Shown piece by piece: positions 41,259 through 52,540 of a DNA stretch of 64,000 nt. Location of the stretch: the NCBI RefSeq assembly GCF_023276435.1, contig NZ_JALLPO010000005.1, positions 124,001 through 188,000 of the forward strand, read 5' to 3'. The notes beneath the pieces were generated by a model. The model was not told the DNA's origin, did no database searches, and saw only the letters and a list, made by a program, of their open reading frames with translations. Position 1 is the stretch's first letter. Every line of letters starts with the position of its first letter. The translations under genes were made by a program, and so were the position numbers. This DNA comes from Sphaerisporangium perillae (GTDB lineage Bacteria; Actinomycetota; Actinomycetes; Streptosporangiales; Streptosporangiaceae).

Positions 41259-43655
41259 TTACTTCAGGCCCTTGTCGAGGCCCGCCTTGCGGAGGGCCTC
41301 GGCGAGCGCGCCGCCGCCCGATGCGCCGCGGTCCTGCGCGGGACGGCCCGTGCCGCCGCGCTGACCGGACCGGCCGCCGCCGCCCTTGCGGTCGCGGTTC
41401 CCGGCACCGGCGGGTGTCTCCTGGCCGCCCCGGCCGGCGCCCTGCCCGCCCTGGCCCGAGCCCTGGCCGCCCTTGGCCTGGGTCTCGTCGTCCAGCCGCA
41501 GGGTGAGGGAGATGCGCTTGCGCGGGATGTCGACGTCGAGCACCTTCACCCGCACGATGTCGCCCGGCTTCACCACCTCGCGCGGGTCCTTCACGAAGGT
41601 CCTGGACATCGCCGAGACGTGCACCAGGCCGTCCTGGTGGACGCCGACGTCGACGAAGGCGCCGAAGGCGGCGACGTTGGTGACCACGCCCTCCAGCAGC
41701 ATGCCCGGCTCCAGGTCGGAGATCTTGTCCACGCCCTCCTTGAAGGCCGCGGCCTTGAAGGCGGGGCGCGGGTCGCGGCCCGGCTTCTCCAGCTCCTTGA
41801 GGATGTCGGTGACGGTCGGCAGGCCGAAGGTGTCGTCGGCGAAATCGGCCGGCTTCAGCGAGCGCAGCACCGTGCCGTTGCCGATCAGGGTCTTCAGGTC
41901 GCCGCTGGTGGCGTCGATGATGCGCCGCACCACCGGGTACGCCTCCGGGTGCACGCTGGAGGCGTCGAGGGGGTCGTCGCCGCCGGGGATGCGCAGGAAG
42001 CCCGCGCACTGCTCGAACGCCTTCGGGCCGAGCCGGGGCACCTCCTTCAGCGCCCGGCGGGACCGGAACGGGCCGTTGGCGTCGCGGTGCAGGACGATGT
42101 TCTCGGCCAGCCCCGTGCCGATGCCCGACACGCGGGTCAGCAGCGGCGCCGAAGCGGTGTTGACGTCGACGCCCACGGCGTTCACGCAGTCTTCGACCAC
42201 CGCGTCCAGCGAGCGCGACAGCTTGGTCTCGGCGAGGTCGTGCTGGTACTGCCCGACGCCGATCGACTTGGGGTCGATCTTGACCAGCTCGGCCAGCGGA
42301 TCCTGCAGCCGTCGCGCGATGGACACGGCGCCGCGCAGCGACACGTCCAGGCCGGGAAGCTCCTGCGAGGCGAAGGCGGAGGCGGAGTACACCGAGGCCC
42401 CGGCCTCCGACACCACGATCTTGGTGAGCTTGAGATCGGGATGCAGCTTGATCAGGTCGCCGGCGAGCTTGTCGGTCTCGCGGGAGGCGGTGCCGTTGCC
42501 GATCGCGATCAGCTCGACGCGGTGCTCGCGGGCCAGCCGCGCGAGGACGTCGATCGATTCGTCCCAGCGGCGCCTCGGCTCGTGCGGGTAGATCGTCTCG
42601 GTGGCGACGACCTTGCCGGTCGCGTCCACGACGGCGACCTTCACGCCCGTGCGCAGGCCCGGGTCCAGGCCCATGGTCGGGCGGGTGCCGGCGGGCGCGG
42701 CGAGCAGCAGGTCGCGCAGGTTGGTGGCGAAGACGCGGACCGCCTCGTCCTCGGCCGCCTGCCACAGGCGCATGCGCAGGTCGATGCCGAGGTGGACCAG
42801 GACGCGCGTGCGCCAGGCCCAGCGCACCGTGTCCATCAGCCACCGGTCGGCCGGCCTGCCCTGGTCGGAGACCTCGAAGCGGCGGGCGATGCGCAGCTCG
42901 TAGCCGCTCGGGCCGTCCTGCGCCGGCGCCTCCTCGGGCTCCAGGGTGAGGCCGAGGACCTCCTCCTTCTCGCCCCGGAACATCGCCAGGATGCGGTGCG
43001 ACGGCAGCTTGGTGAACGGCTCGGCGAAGTCGAAGTAGTCGGAGAACTTGGCGCCGGCCTCCTGCTTGCCCTCCCGCACCCGGGCCACCAGGCGCCCGCG
43101 CGTCCACATCTGCTCGCGCAGGGCGCCGATGAGGTCGGCGTCCTCGGCGAAACGCTCGATCAGGATCGCCCGCGCGCCCTCCAGCGCGGCGGCGGCGTCC
43201 GCGACGCCCTTGTCGGCGTCCACGAAGACCGCCGCGGCGGCCAGCGGCTCGCGCGAGGGGTCGGCGAGGAGCCCGTCGGCGAGCGGCTCCAGCCCGGCCT
43301 CCCGGGCGATCTGCGCCTTGGTGCGCCGCTTGGGCTTGTAGGGCAGGTAGATGTCCTCGAGCCGGGCCTTGGAGTCGGCCGCCATGATCTGCGCTTCGAG
43401 CGCCTCGTCGAGCTTGCCCTGCGAGCGGATCGACTCCAGGATCGCCGCGCGCCGCTCCTCCAGCTCGCGCAGGTAACGCAACCGATCTTCGAGCGCGCGC
43501 AGCTGCGCGTCGTCGAGCATCTCGGTCGCCTCTTTGCGGTAGCGGGCGATGAACGGCACGGTGGCACCGCCGTCGAGCAGCTCGACGGCCGCCTTCACCT
43601 GCCGTTCGCGCACGCCGAGCTCTTCGGCGATCTTCTGATGGATGGAGATCGTCAC
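41259..43655 (-). CDS. Tex family RNA-binding transcription accessory protein
   Basis: A 798-residue nucleic acid-binding protein. Order: Tex N-terminal helical domain ([31 protein letters not shown]), YqgF/RNase H-like domain ([17 protein letters not shown] near 335), helix-hairpin-helix pair ([17 protein letters not shown], then [20 protein letters not shown]) and S1 domain ([20 protein letters not shown]). An extra Gly/Arg/Gln-rich tail of about 70 residues with [17 protein letters not shown] follows the S1 domain, a common actinobacterial addition that may bind RNA. The GTG giving [14 protein letters not shown] is chosen; a longer extension lacks similarity. Confidence 0.92.
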   Translation of the reverse strand: MTISIHQKIAEELGVRERQVKAAVELLDGGATVPFIARYRKEATEMLDDAQLRALEDRLRYLRELEERRAAILESIRSQGKLDEALEAQIMAADSKARLEDIYLPYKPKRRTKAQIAREAGLEPLADGLLADPSREPLAAAAVFVDADKGVADAAAALEGARAILIERFAEDADLIGALREQMWTRGRLVARVREGKQEAGAKFSDYFDFAEPFTKLPSHRILAMFRGEKEEVLGLTLEPEEAPAQDGPSGYELRIARRFEVSDQGRPADRWLMDTVRWAWRTRVLVHLGIDLRMRLWQAAEDEAVRVFATNLRDLLLAAPAGTRPTMGLDPGLRTGVKVAVVDATGKVVATETIYPHEPRRRWDESIDVLARLAREHRVELIAIGNGTASRETDKLAGDLIKLHPDLKLTKIVVSEAGASVYSASAFASQELPGLDVSLRGAVSIARRLQDPLAELVKIDPKSIGVGQYQHDLAETKLSRSLDAVVEDCVNAVGVDVNTASAPLLTRVSGIGTGLAENIVLHRDANGPFRSRRALKEVPRLGPKAFEQCAGFLRIPGGDDPLDASSVHPEAYPVVRRIIDATSGDLKTLIGNGTVLRSLKPADFADDTFGLPTVTDILKELEKPGRDPRPAFKAAAFKEGVDKISDLEPGMLLEGVVTNVAAFGAFVDVGVHQDGLVHVSAMSRTFVKDPREVVKPGDIVRVKVLDVDIPRKRISLTLRLDDETQAKGGQGSGQGGQGAGRGGQETPAGAGNRDRKGGGGRSGQRGGTGRPAQDRGASGGGALAEALRKAGLDKGLK

Positions 43656-43910
43656 GATCCTGGTCCGCCTTCGCTTTGAGGTTCGGGGAAGATTGTGCAT
43701 GCTCCGCACCCCGATTGTCGCGCCGTGACCCTCCGTGCGGGCAGCGGACTTACTCCTTTCCGGCGATTTCGGCCGCCGGTCTGGCGTCACCGTACGTCGT
43801 CGGAGCTGCGAGACTGGAGGTGCGCCACCCGGGCATCGCGGCGATCCCTCGCTCGGCGCGTCGAGCAGCGCCGCGACGGTCCTGCTGTCGCAGGGAAATC
43901 GGAGGTCGGT

Positions 43911-44114
43911 GTGAGAACCGTTCTACTGCTCGTCGGGCTTATCGTCATCATCTCCTGCGTGCTGATGCTGGTGCGCACCTGGACGCCCAGGCGCACCGAG
44001 CAGGTCCGCGCGGCCGACAATCCCAAGGAGATCCTCAAGCGGCGCTACGCGGCGGGGGAGATCGACGAGGACGAGTATCTACGGCGGATGTCCGGCCTCT
44101 CCCAGGACTGGTAG
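43911..44114 (+). CDS. Small SHOCT-domain membrane protein
   Basis: A 67-residue protein from GTG 43911 with GGAGG 5 nt upstream. One N-terminal transmembrane helix ([18 protein letters not shown]) is followed by a C-terminal SHOCT motif ([20 protein letters not shown]), a short helical pair found at the ends of many oligomerising proteins. Longer frames upstream overlap the Tex promoter and lack similarity. Function unknown. Confidence 0.75.
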   Translation: MRTVLLLVGLIVIISCVLMLVRTWTPRRTEQVRAADNPKEILKRRYAAGEIDEDEYLRRMSGLSQDW

Positions 44115-44529
44115 CGCCACCTCTCGCAGGGTTGCCAGGGTCGCATCTCCCGATCGGCGTGCGCCACGTCTCGCGGGACTCGTAGCGTCACCTCACCCCG
44201 TGGGGTGCGCGTTCGCCGGCTCGCGGTCGCTCCGGCCGGCGGGCTCGAGCGCCTGCTCCTGGAGGCCGCCTGCCGCGAGGTGCGGCTGGCGGAGCTACCA
44301 CGCCTGATCGGCATGGCATCCACCTGACCGCGCGCGATCCGGCCGGACGCGGCGGCGGGGGGGGCGCCCCCCCGCGCCCGCGGGGGGCCGCGGGCGGCCG
44401 GCCGCGCCGGGCGCGCGGGCCGGCCGGGGCGGCCCCCCCCCCCCGCGGCCCGGGCGCCCCCCGCGCCGGTCCTGCCGGACCGTGGCCGGGGTGCCGGTCA
44501 GTGCCCGGCTCCCCGGCGGGTGTCCGGGC
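44115..44529. other. 415-bp gap holding a block made only of G and C
   Basis: Positions 44348-44469 contain no A or T at all (122 bp). The block includes the perfect palindrome of seven G, CG-type core and seven C around 44358-44373, and a run of 12 C at 44433-44444. A 40-codon rightward frame (44205-44327, including LERLLLEAACREVRLAEL) precedes the block and may be a gene relic; nothing else is recognised. The block could be a real terminator-like element or an assembly artefact. Confidence 0.7.
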
Positions 44530-46500
<1,971 letters not shown>

Positions 46501-46820
46501 ACGGTGCTCCACGTCCATCGGGCGGATGCGAAAGGGGGGTCGATCTGGACGTATGTACGGAGCCGGCATGCCGCTGGTACCCAGCGGGCGCTCGTGCCGG
46601 CCGGTCGCCGGACGTTCACGGCGATGGGAGCAAGGACAGACCGGCGGCGCTCGCGGCACGGGGACACCTTCCCACCTCGAAGTTACCAGGTAACTTATAG
46701 GAAGCTTTCCTTTTAATTAGCTGCGAACCTACCCGCCGTCGATCGGCCCGTCAATGTCCTTGTCATCATTGAACGGCCGCCTCTTCGGTATGGCGCTGTG
46801 GCGGTCTACGCTCACGGGTC
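46501..46820. other. 320-bp divergent region upstream of the chitinase
   Basis: Holds the promoters of the leftward chitinase gene and the rightward mycothiol-dependent enzyme gene. The AT-rich part at 46680-46730 contains a perfect palindrome (listed separately) and an adjacent AGGAA-GCT-TTCCT dyad. No gene is seen. Confidence 0.55.
46680..46696. promoter_or_regulatory. 17-bp perfect palindrome, operator candidate
   Basis: AAGTTACC-A-GGTAACTT is a perfect dyad in the most AT-rich part of the chitinase upstream region, 180 bp before the chitinase start and 124 bp before the divergent gene. It does not resemble the DasR consensus that controls Streptomyces chitinases. TetR- or MarR-type binding is plausible. 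Confidence 0.55.
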
Positions 46821-47597
46821 ATGACCTCTCATAGCGCAGGCGACCGGTCGCACGAGAAGTACTGTTCGGCCCTCGACGAGGAGGTGCGGCGGTTCGCCGG
46901 GATCGTCGAAGGCGCCGACCCCGCGGCGGACGTGCCCACCTGTCCCGGGTGGACGACGGCCAAGCTGCTGAAGCACGTCGGCGTCACGCGCCGATGGGTG
47001 GAGCACATCGTGCGGCACCGCCTCCAGGAGCCTGTCAGGCCCCGCGACGTCCCGGTGACGCTGCCGCCGGACGACAAGGGCTACCCGGGCTGGCTGGCGG
47101 AAGGGGGGCAGACCCTGGTGGCCACGCTACGCGCAGCCGAGTCCGGCACCCCGGTGTGGTCCTGGGGCGCGGACCACACCGCGGGCTTCTGGTCCCGGCG
47201 GATGCTCCACGAGACCGCGGTGCACCGGGCCGACGCCGAGATCACGCTCGGGCTCGAGCCGCGCGTCGACGTGGCGACCGCGACGGACGGGGTCGAGGAG
47301 TTCCTCGGCAACCTGTCGGCGGCCGACTGGCTCGCCGGGCGGCTGGCGGGGCTGGGCGGGAGCGGCGAGAGGCTGCACTTCCACGCGACCGACGCCGCGG
47401 GAGAGTGGACGGTGACGGTGGGAGCCGACGGCTTCACCTGGGAACGCGGCCACGGCAAGGGCGATGTCGCCGTCCGTGGAACCGCGGGCGACCTCCTGCT
47501 CCTCCTCTACGGCCGCTTCAAGCCGGAGGAGGAGCGCTTCGAGCTCTTCGGCGACCCCGCGCCCCTGCACAACTGGCTGTCCAAGGCGGCCCTTTAG
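46821..47597 (+). CDS. Mycothiol-dependent maleylpyruvate isomerase-family protein
   Basis: A 258-residue protein of the MDMPI/DinB-like fold. The N-terminal four-helix domain has CPGWTTAKLLKHVGVTRRWV and SRRMLHETAVHRADAEI, which supply the His/Glu/His metal site of mycothiol-dependent enzymes. A C-terminal sterol-carrier-like domain (VRGTAGDLLLLLYGRF) completes the family's layout. Members use mycothiol as cofactor in isomerisation, detoxification or transfer. Divergent from the chitinase gene; no pathway neighbours define its substrate. Confidence 0.8.
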   Translation: MTSHSAGDRSHEKYCSALDEEVRRFAGIVEGADPAADVPTCPGWTTAKLLKHVGVTRRWVEHIVRHRLQEPVRPRDVPVTLPPDDKGYPGWLAEGGQTLVATLRAAESGTPVWSWGADHTAGFWSRRMLHETAVHRADAEITLGLEPRVDVATATDGVEEFLGNLSAADWLAGRLAGLGGSGERLHFHATDAAGEWTVTVGADGFTWERGHGKGDVAVRGTAGDLLLLLYGRFKPEEERFELFGDPAPLHNWLSKAAL

Positions 47598-47631
47598 CAG
47601 GCGGGTTCCCGGGCGGGGCGGCTTCGGGGCT

Positions 47632-48021
47632 TCAGAAGGCGACGCCGCAGCGCAGGATCACGTTCGCGTACGGCCGGGCCTCGCCGGTGCGGACGATCAG
47701 CCTGCTGGAGGCGGTCAGGCTCTTGAGCCGCTCGTGCGGCACGTACGACAGGCGCGGCAGCCGCTCTCTCAGCAGCGCGTCGCAGTCCGGGTTACCCGTG
47801 CGGACCTCCTCGGCGGCCGTCGCGCCCTCGACGACGATCTCCGCCAGGAGTCCGTCCAGCACGTCGGCGAACGAGGGGATCCCCGGCAGGAAGGCCAGGT
47901 CCACGACCTGCGCCCCCGGCGGCAGCGGCATCCCGCTGTCGCAGATCAGCAGCTCGTCGGTGTGCCCCAGCCGCGCGATGGCGCCGGACAGTGCCGCGTT
48001 GAGGATGCCCGACCGCTTCAC
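47632..48021 (-). CDS. rbsD: D-ribose pyranase
   Basis: A 129-residue enzyme that interconverts beta-pyranose and beta-furanose ribose, supplying the kinase substrate. ALSGAIARLGHTDELLICDSG carries the catalytic His of the family, and GEARPYANVILRCGVAF the C-terminal Tyr/Asn signature. Last gene of the ribose operon; its ATG overlaps the end of rbsK by 4 nt. Confidence 0.92.
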   Translation of the reverse strand: MKRSGILNAALSGAIARLGHTDELLICDSGMPLPPGAQVVDLAFLPGIPSFADVLDGLLAEIVVEGATAAEEVRTGNPDCDALLRERLPRLSYVPHERLKSLTASSRLIVRTGEARPYANVILRCGVAF

Positions 48022-48950
48022 GGCCCCTCCACCTCCGCCAGGGTCGGGTACGAACTCTGGGCGCCCGCCCTGCGCACCGTGGCGGCGCCCACCCGCACCG
48101 CGAAGCCCGCGGCGGTGGCGAGGTCGTCGCCCATCGCCAGCCGCCAGGCGAGCGCGCCGGTGAACGCGTCGCCGGCGCCCGTGGTGTCCATCACCTCCAC
48201 CCGGGGGCTCGGGATCGAGGTGACGCCCGAACGGTCGGCGACCACGGCGCCCTCGGCCCCGGCGGTGACCACCACCGACCGGGGGCCGAGCTCGAGCAGC
48301 GCCTTGGCCTGGCGGGCCGGTGGCGCGGGCACCCCGAGGACCATCGCGGCTTCGTGCTCGTTGACCACGAGCGGATCGCAGAGGGCCAGCAGCTCGTCCG
48401 GCACCGGGGCAGGCGGGGAGAGGTTGAACACGACACGGCGGGCCGCCCGCGCCGCCGCGAGCACCGTGGGGAGCGGGGTCTCGAGCTGGAGGGAGACGAC
48501 CGGGGCCGAGCGGAGCAGCTCGGCGGCCTCCGCCACGTCCTGCTCGCTCAGCCGCGCGTTGGCGCCGGGGGAGACGATGATGCTGTTGTCACCCCTTGGC
48601 CCCACCGAGATCAGCGCCACTCCGCTCGGCGCGGCGCTCTCGCGCAGGTGGCCGAGATCGACCTTGTCGCGTTCGAGCGACTCGCGCAGCAGCCGGCCGT
48701 GCGCGTCCATCCCGATCCTGCCGAGCAGCGACACGCGCGCGCCGAGGCGGGCGGCCGCGACGGCCTGGTTGGCGCCCTTGCCGCCTGGATAGGTCGACAG
48801 GTCCGAGCCGAGGACGGTCTCGCCCGGGGCGGGGCGCCGGTCGACGCGGACGACTAGGTCCACGTTGACCGATCCCACGACCACCAGGTCGTACGGCCCC
48901 GCCGGGCCGGCGGCCCCCCGGCCGCCGGCGTCGTTCGCGGGCTGGCTCAT
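48018..48950 (-). CDS. rbsK: Ribokinase
   Basis: A 310-residue PfkB-family kinase that phosphorylates D-ribose to ribose 5-phosphate. VVGSVNVDLVVRVDR and the glycine pair YPGGKGANQAVAAARLGA form the sugar site; MDTTGAGDAFTGALAWRLA contains the catalytic Asp and anion hole. ATG 48950 has GAGG at 5 nt; two more in-frame starts lie immediately upstream. It precedes rbsD with a 4-nt overlap. Confidence 0.94.
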   Translation of the reverse strand: MSQPANDAGGRGAAGPAGPYDLVVVGSVNVDLVVRVDRRPAPGETVLGSDLSTYPGGKGANQAVAAARLGARVSLLGRIGMDAHGRLLRESLERDKVDLGHLRESAAPSGVALISVGPRGDNSIIVSPGANARLSEQDVAEAAELLRSAPVVSLQLETPLPTVLAAARAARRVVFNLSPPAPVPDELLALCDPLVVNEHEAAMVLGVPAPPARQAKALLELGPRSVVVTAGAEGAVVADRSGVTSIPSPRVEVMDTTGAGDAFTGALAWRLAMGDDLATAAGFAVRVGAATVRRAGAQSSYPTLAEVEGP

Positions 48951-49003
48951 CATCACCTCATCGGATCGTCACTGTGTTCTTGCATAACGCGTGCGGACGG
49001 CGG

Positions 49004-49960
49004 TCAGGAGGTCGTGAACTCGGAGACGTTGTCCTTGGTCGCGATCTTCACCGGCACGTCCAGCTTGGCCTGCAGCTTCTCGCCGTTCGCCGCCTTCACG
49101 GCGTTCTGCACGGCCTGCTGGCCCAGTAGCTGCGGCTGCTGGGCGACGCTGCCGGCCAGCGTCCCGGCCTCGATGGCCTTCAGGCCGTCGGGGGTGCCGT
49201 CGAAGCCCACCACCTTGACCGCTTTGCCGGCCTTGTCGCCGAGGGCCTTGATCGCGCCGAGCGCCATCTCGTCGTTCTCGGCGAAGACGCCGGCGATGTC
49301 CGGGTTCGACTGCAGCAGGTTGGTCATGACGTCCAGGCCCTTGGTGCGGTCGAAGTCGGCGGGCTGCCGCGCGACCACCTCGATGCCGGGGTAGGCCTTG
49401 ATGCCCTCGGTGAAGCCCTGGCCCCTGTCCCGGGAGGCCGAGGTACCGGCGACGCCCTGGAGGACCACGACCTTGCCCTTCTCGGAGATCTGCTTGGCCA
49501 GCTCCTGCGCCGCGAGCCTGCCGCCGGCCACGTTGTCGGAGGCCACGGTCTGCGCCACCTCGGCGTTGTTCACGCCTCGGTCGACGGCCAGCACGGGAAT
49601 GCTGGAGCGTTCCGCCACCTTCACGGCCGGGGCGGCGGCGTCGGAGTCCACCGGGTTGATGATGATCGCCTTCATGCTCTGGCTGGTGAAGTTCTGCACC
49701 TGGTTCACCTGCTGCGAGGCGTCGTTCTGCGCGTCCGTGACGGTCAGCGTGGCGCCGAGCTTCTTGGCCTCCGCCTCGGCGCCGTCACGCAGCTGCACGA
49801 AGTACGGGTTGTTCAGCGTGGAGATCGACATCCCGATCTTCACGCCGCCGCCGGCGCCTGCCGAGCCGCCGGACGTGCCCTCCGAGGAGGAGCCGGAGCC
49901 GCAGGCGGTGAGCCCCAGGGTGAGCGCCGCGCCGGCCAGGACAAGGGCGGGGATTCGCAT
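49004..49960 (-). CDS. rbsB: Ribose ABC transporter, substrate-binding lipoprotein
   Basis: A 318-residue lipoprotein of the periplasmic-binding type 1 (sugar) fold. Lipobox LTAC gives a mature Cys20; a Ser/Gly linker follows. IGMSISTLNNPYFVQLRDGA, INPVDSDAAAPAV and VFAENDEMALGAIKAL are signature regions of RbsB. It captures ribose outside and delivers it to RbsC. The 80-bp gap after rbsC and 53-bp gap before rbsK allow higher expression of this subunit. Confidence 0.93.
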   Translation of the reverse strand: MRIPALVLAGAALTLGLTACGSGSSSEGTSGGSAGAGGGVKIGMSISTLNNPYFVQLRDGAEAEAKKLGATLTVTDAQNDASQQVNQVQNFTSQSMKAIIINPVDSDAAAPAVKVAERSSIPVLAVDRGVNNAEVAQTVASDNVAGGRLAAQELAKQISEKGKVVVLQGVAGTSASRDRGQGFTEGIKAYPGIEVVARQPADFDRTKGLDVMTNLLQSNPDIAGVFAENDEMALGAIKALGDKAGKAVKVVGFDGTPDGLKAIEAGTLAGSVAQQPQLLGQQAVQNAVKAANGEKLQAKLDVPVKIATKDNVSEFTTS

Positions 49961-50040
49961 GATGGTCTACCTCGTTGGTCTAGCGTTGATCTGCGGTTGA
50001 TGGGGGACGTAGGTGTTGCGCGTGGAACGTGGGCGGGCGG

Positions 50041-51003
50041 TCAGCCGGAGCCGCGGCGGCGGAGCGTGTCGAGCAGGACCGCCAGCGCGATCACCACGCC
50101 GATCACGACCTGCTGCCAGAAGGCGGAGACCGACAGCAGGTTCAGGCCGTTGCGCAGTACGGCGAGGATCAGCGCGCCGACGAGCGTGCCGAACGCCCGC
50201 CCTTTGCCGCCGGAGAGGCTCGCGCCGCCGATGACGACGGCCGCGATGGCGTCCAGCTCGTACCCCGACGCCGCCTGGGGCTGCGCCGAGGCCAGCCGGC
50301 TGGCCAGGACGATGCCGGCGACCGCGGCGAACGCGCCGGACAGGGCATAGGTGACGAGTTTCTGCCGGCCGACCTTGATGCCCGACAGCCGGGCGGCCTC
50401 CTCGTTGCCGCCGAGGGCGTACATCGCGCGCCCGGAGTACGTGCGGTTCAGGACGACCGCCGTGATCACGCCCATGACGGCCATGACGAGGACCGGGACG
50501 GGCAGGTATCCGCCGATCGTGTCGCCGAGGTGAGAGACGGCGTCCGGCATCGCGATCGGGCTGCCCTGTGAGACGACCAGGGCCAGCCCTCGCGCGACCC
50601 CCAGCATGGCGAGCGTCGCGATGAAGGGCGGCAGCTTGCCGTAGGCGATCAGCGCGGCGTTGATCAGGCCGCAGGCCAGGCCCACGACCAGCGCGATCAC
50701 CATCGCCACCGGCCAGGGCAGGCCGGCCGAGGTCGCGCTCCAGGCCAGCACGATCGCCGACAGCGCGGCGACGGCTCCGACGGACAGGTCGATGCCGCCG
50801 GTGATGATGACGTACGTCGCGCCGAACGCGAGGATCGCGGTGACCGCCGCCTGCACGCCCACGTTGAGCAGGTTCGTCACGCTCAGGAAGTCACCTGAGA
50901 GCAGCGACAGGGCGACCGCGAGCACGACCAGCGCGGCGAGCGCGCCGTTCTCGGCGAGCAGGCTCCGCAGCGCCGGCTGCCTGCTGAGCACGTTAGTGGA
51001 CAC
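50041..51003 (-). CDS. rbsC: Ribose ABC transporter, permease
   Basis: A 320-residue inner-membrane permease with about eight to ten hydrophobic segments, including GATYVIITGGIDLSVGAVAAL and ELDAIAAVVIGGASLSGGKG, both conserved in RbsC-type permeases. The GTG at 51003 is chosen because GGAGG lies 6 nt upstream; the ATG at 51009 abuts that site. It overlaps the rbsA end by 11 nt. Confidence 0.92.
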   Translation of the reverse strand: MSTNVLSRQPALRSLLAENGALAALVVLAVALSLLSGDFLSVTNLLNVGVQAAVTAILAFGATYVIITGGIDLSVGAVAALSAIVLAWSATSAGLPWPVAMVIALVVGLACGLINAALIAYGKLPPFIATLAMLGVARGLALVVSQGSPIAMPDAVSHLGDTIGGYLPVPVLVMAVMGVITAVVLNRTYSGRAMYALGGNEEAARLSGIKVGRQKLVTYALSGAFAAVAGIVLASRLASAQPQAASGYELDAIAAVVIGGASLSGGKGRAFGTLVGALILAVLRNGLNLLSVSAFWQQVVIGVVIALAVLLDTLRRRGSG

Positions 51004-52540
51004 GAGCATCCTCCACCTCGGTGACGGCGAGGGCCATCACGGAGTCCTGTGTCGCTTCGGCCGCGTCGAGCTCCCCGACGAGCCTGCCCCTGGCCATCAC
51101 CAGGACGCGGTCGCTCATCCCGAGGATCTCGGGCAGATCGCTGGAGATCATGAGCACCGCGTGTCCAGAGGCGGTGAGCGAATTGATCAACTGGTAGATC
51201 TCGACCTTGGCGCCGACGTCGATGCCGCGCGTGGGCTCGTCCAGGATGAGCACGCGGGCGTCGGCCAGCAGCCACTTGCCGATCACGATCTTCTGCTGGT
51301 TGCCGCCCGACAGCGTGCGGACCTCCTGGCCGAGGTGGCTCATCCGCACGCCGAGCTGAGCCGCCACCCGTCCGGCGGCCTTGCGCTGCCCAGCTCGGTC
51401 GACGAAGCCGCCACGCGTGGCGCGGCGGAGGGTGACCAGCCCCAGGTTCTCCCCGACGTCGGCGCCGAGGACCAGGCCCTGGCCCTTCCGGTCCTCAGGG
51501 ACGAGCCCCAGGCCGGCGGCCATCGCGGCGTTGACGTCCCCGCCGGGCAGCCGGTGGCCGTCCACCAGCACCTCGCCGGAGTCGTAGCGATCGGCCCCGA
51601 ACACCGCCCGCGCGATCTCGGTACGGCCGGCGCCGACCAGCCCGGCCACGCCGACGACCTCGCCGGCCCGCAGCTCGAAGGAGACGTCCGTGAAGGCGCC
51701 CGCCCTGCTCAGGCCTCTGACCTGGAGCAGGGGCGCGCCCGGGGACGACGCCTCGCGCGGGTACTGCTGGTCGATCGGCCGACCGACCATGAGGCGGACC
51801 AGTTCCTCCTCCGGCGTCCTCGCCGGCACCTCCGCCACCGACCGGCCGTCGCGCAGGACGGTCACCCGGTCGCCGATCTGGGCGATCTCCTCCAGGTGGT
51901 GGGTGATGAAGACCACCGCCACCCCCTGGTCGCGAAGCTGCCGCACGATGGCGAACAGCCGCTGGACCTCGGTCGTCGTCAGCACGGCGGTCGGCTCGTC
52001 CATGATCAGGACGCGGGCGTTCAGGGCCAGCGCCTTGGCGATCTCGACCATCTGCATTCGGGCGATGCCCAGCTCGGCCACCTTGGTGCGCGGGTCGACG
52101 TCGATCCCCACGCGTGCCAGCAGCTCACGGGCCTGCTCGTGCATGCGCCGGGTGTCCACCAGGCCGAACCGGCGAGGGGGCCGCCCGAGGGCGAGGTTCT
52201 CCCCGACGGTGAGCTGGGGGACCAGGTTGAACTCCTGGTAGATGGTGGCGATGCCGAGCCGTTGCGCGTCGGTGGCCGTACGGATCTCGACGGGCGCGCC
52301 GTCCAGCAGGATCCGGCCCGAATCGGGGTGGTAGGCCCCGGAGAGCATCTTGATGAGGGTGCTCTTGCCCGCGCCGTTCTCACCCAGCAGCACGTGCACC
52401 TCGCCCGCCCGCAGGCCGAAGTCGACGCCGTCCAGCGCCACCACACCGGGGAACCGCTTGCCGAGCCCCTCGACCCGCAGGATCTCCGGCCTGCCCGGTT
52501 CCGGTGCCGGTGGCGTGTCCTGCTCGTCCGGTCCGCTCAC
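50993..52540 (-). CDS. rbsA: Ribose ABC transporter, ATP-binding protein with two NBDs
   Basis: A 515-residue tandem ATPase. NBD1 has Walker A GENGAGKSTLIKML, a divergent signature LGIARMQMVEIAKAL and Walker B VLIMDEPTAVLT. NBD2 has the altered P-loop GLVGAGRTEIARAVFG, as in other RbsA/MglA proteins, with signature LSGGNQQKIVIGKWL and VLILDEPTRGIDVG. The GTG start overlaps the rbsR stop (GTGA). It powers RbsBC uptake. Confidence 0.94.
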   Translation of the reverse strand: MSGPDEQDTPPAPEPGRPEILRVEGLGKRFPGVVALDGVDFGLRAGEVHVLLGENGAGKSTLIKMLSGAYHPDSGRILLDGAPVEIRTATDAQRLGIATIYQEFNLVPQLTVGENLALGRPPRRFGLVDTRRMHEQARELLARVGIDVDPRTKVAELGIARMQMVEIAKALALNARVLIMDEPTAVLTTTEVQRLFAIVRQLRDQGVAVVFITHHLEEIAQIGDRVTVLRDGRSVAEVPARTPEEELVRLMVGRPIDQQYPREASSPGAPLLQVRGLSRAGAFTDVSFELRAGEVVGVAGLVGAGRTEIARAVFGADRYDSGEVLVDGHRLPGGDVNAAMAAGLGLVPEDRKGQGLVLGADVGENLGLVTLRRATRGGFVDRAGQRKAAGRVAAQLGVRMSHLGQEVRTLSGGNQQKIVIGKWLLADARVLILDEPTRGIDVGAKVEIYQLINSLTASGHAVLMISSDLPEILGMSDRVLVMARGRLVGELDAAEATQDSVMALAVTEVEDARVH

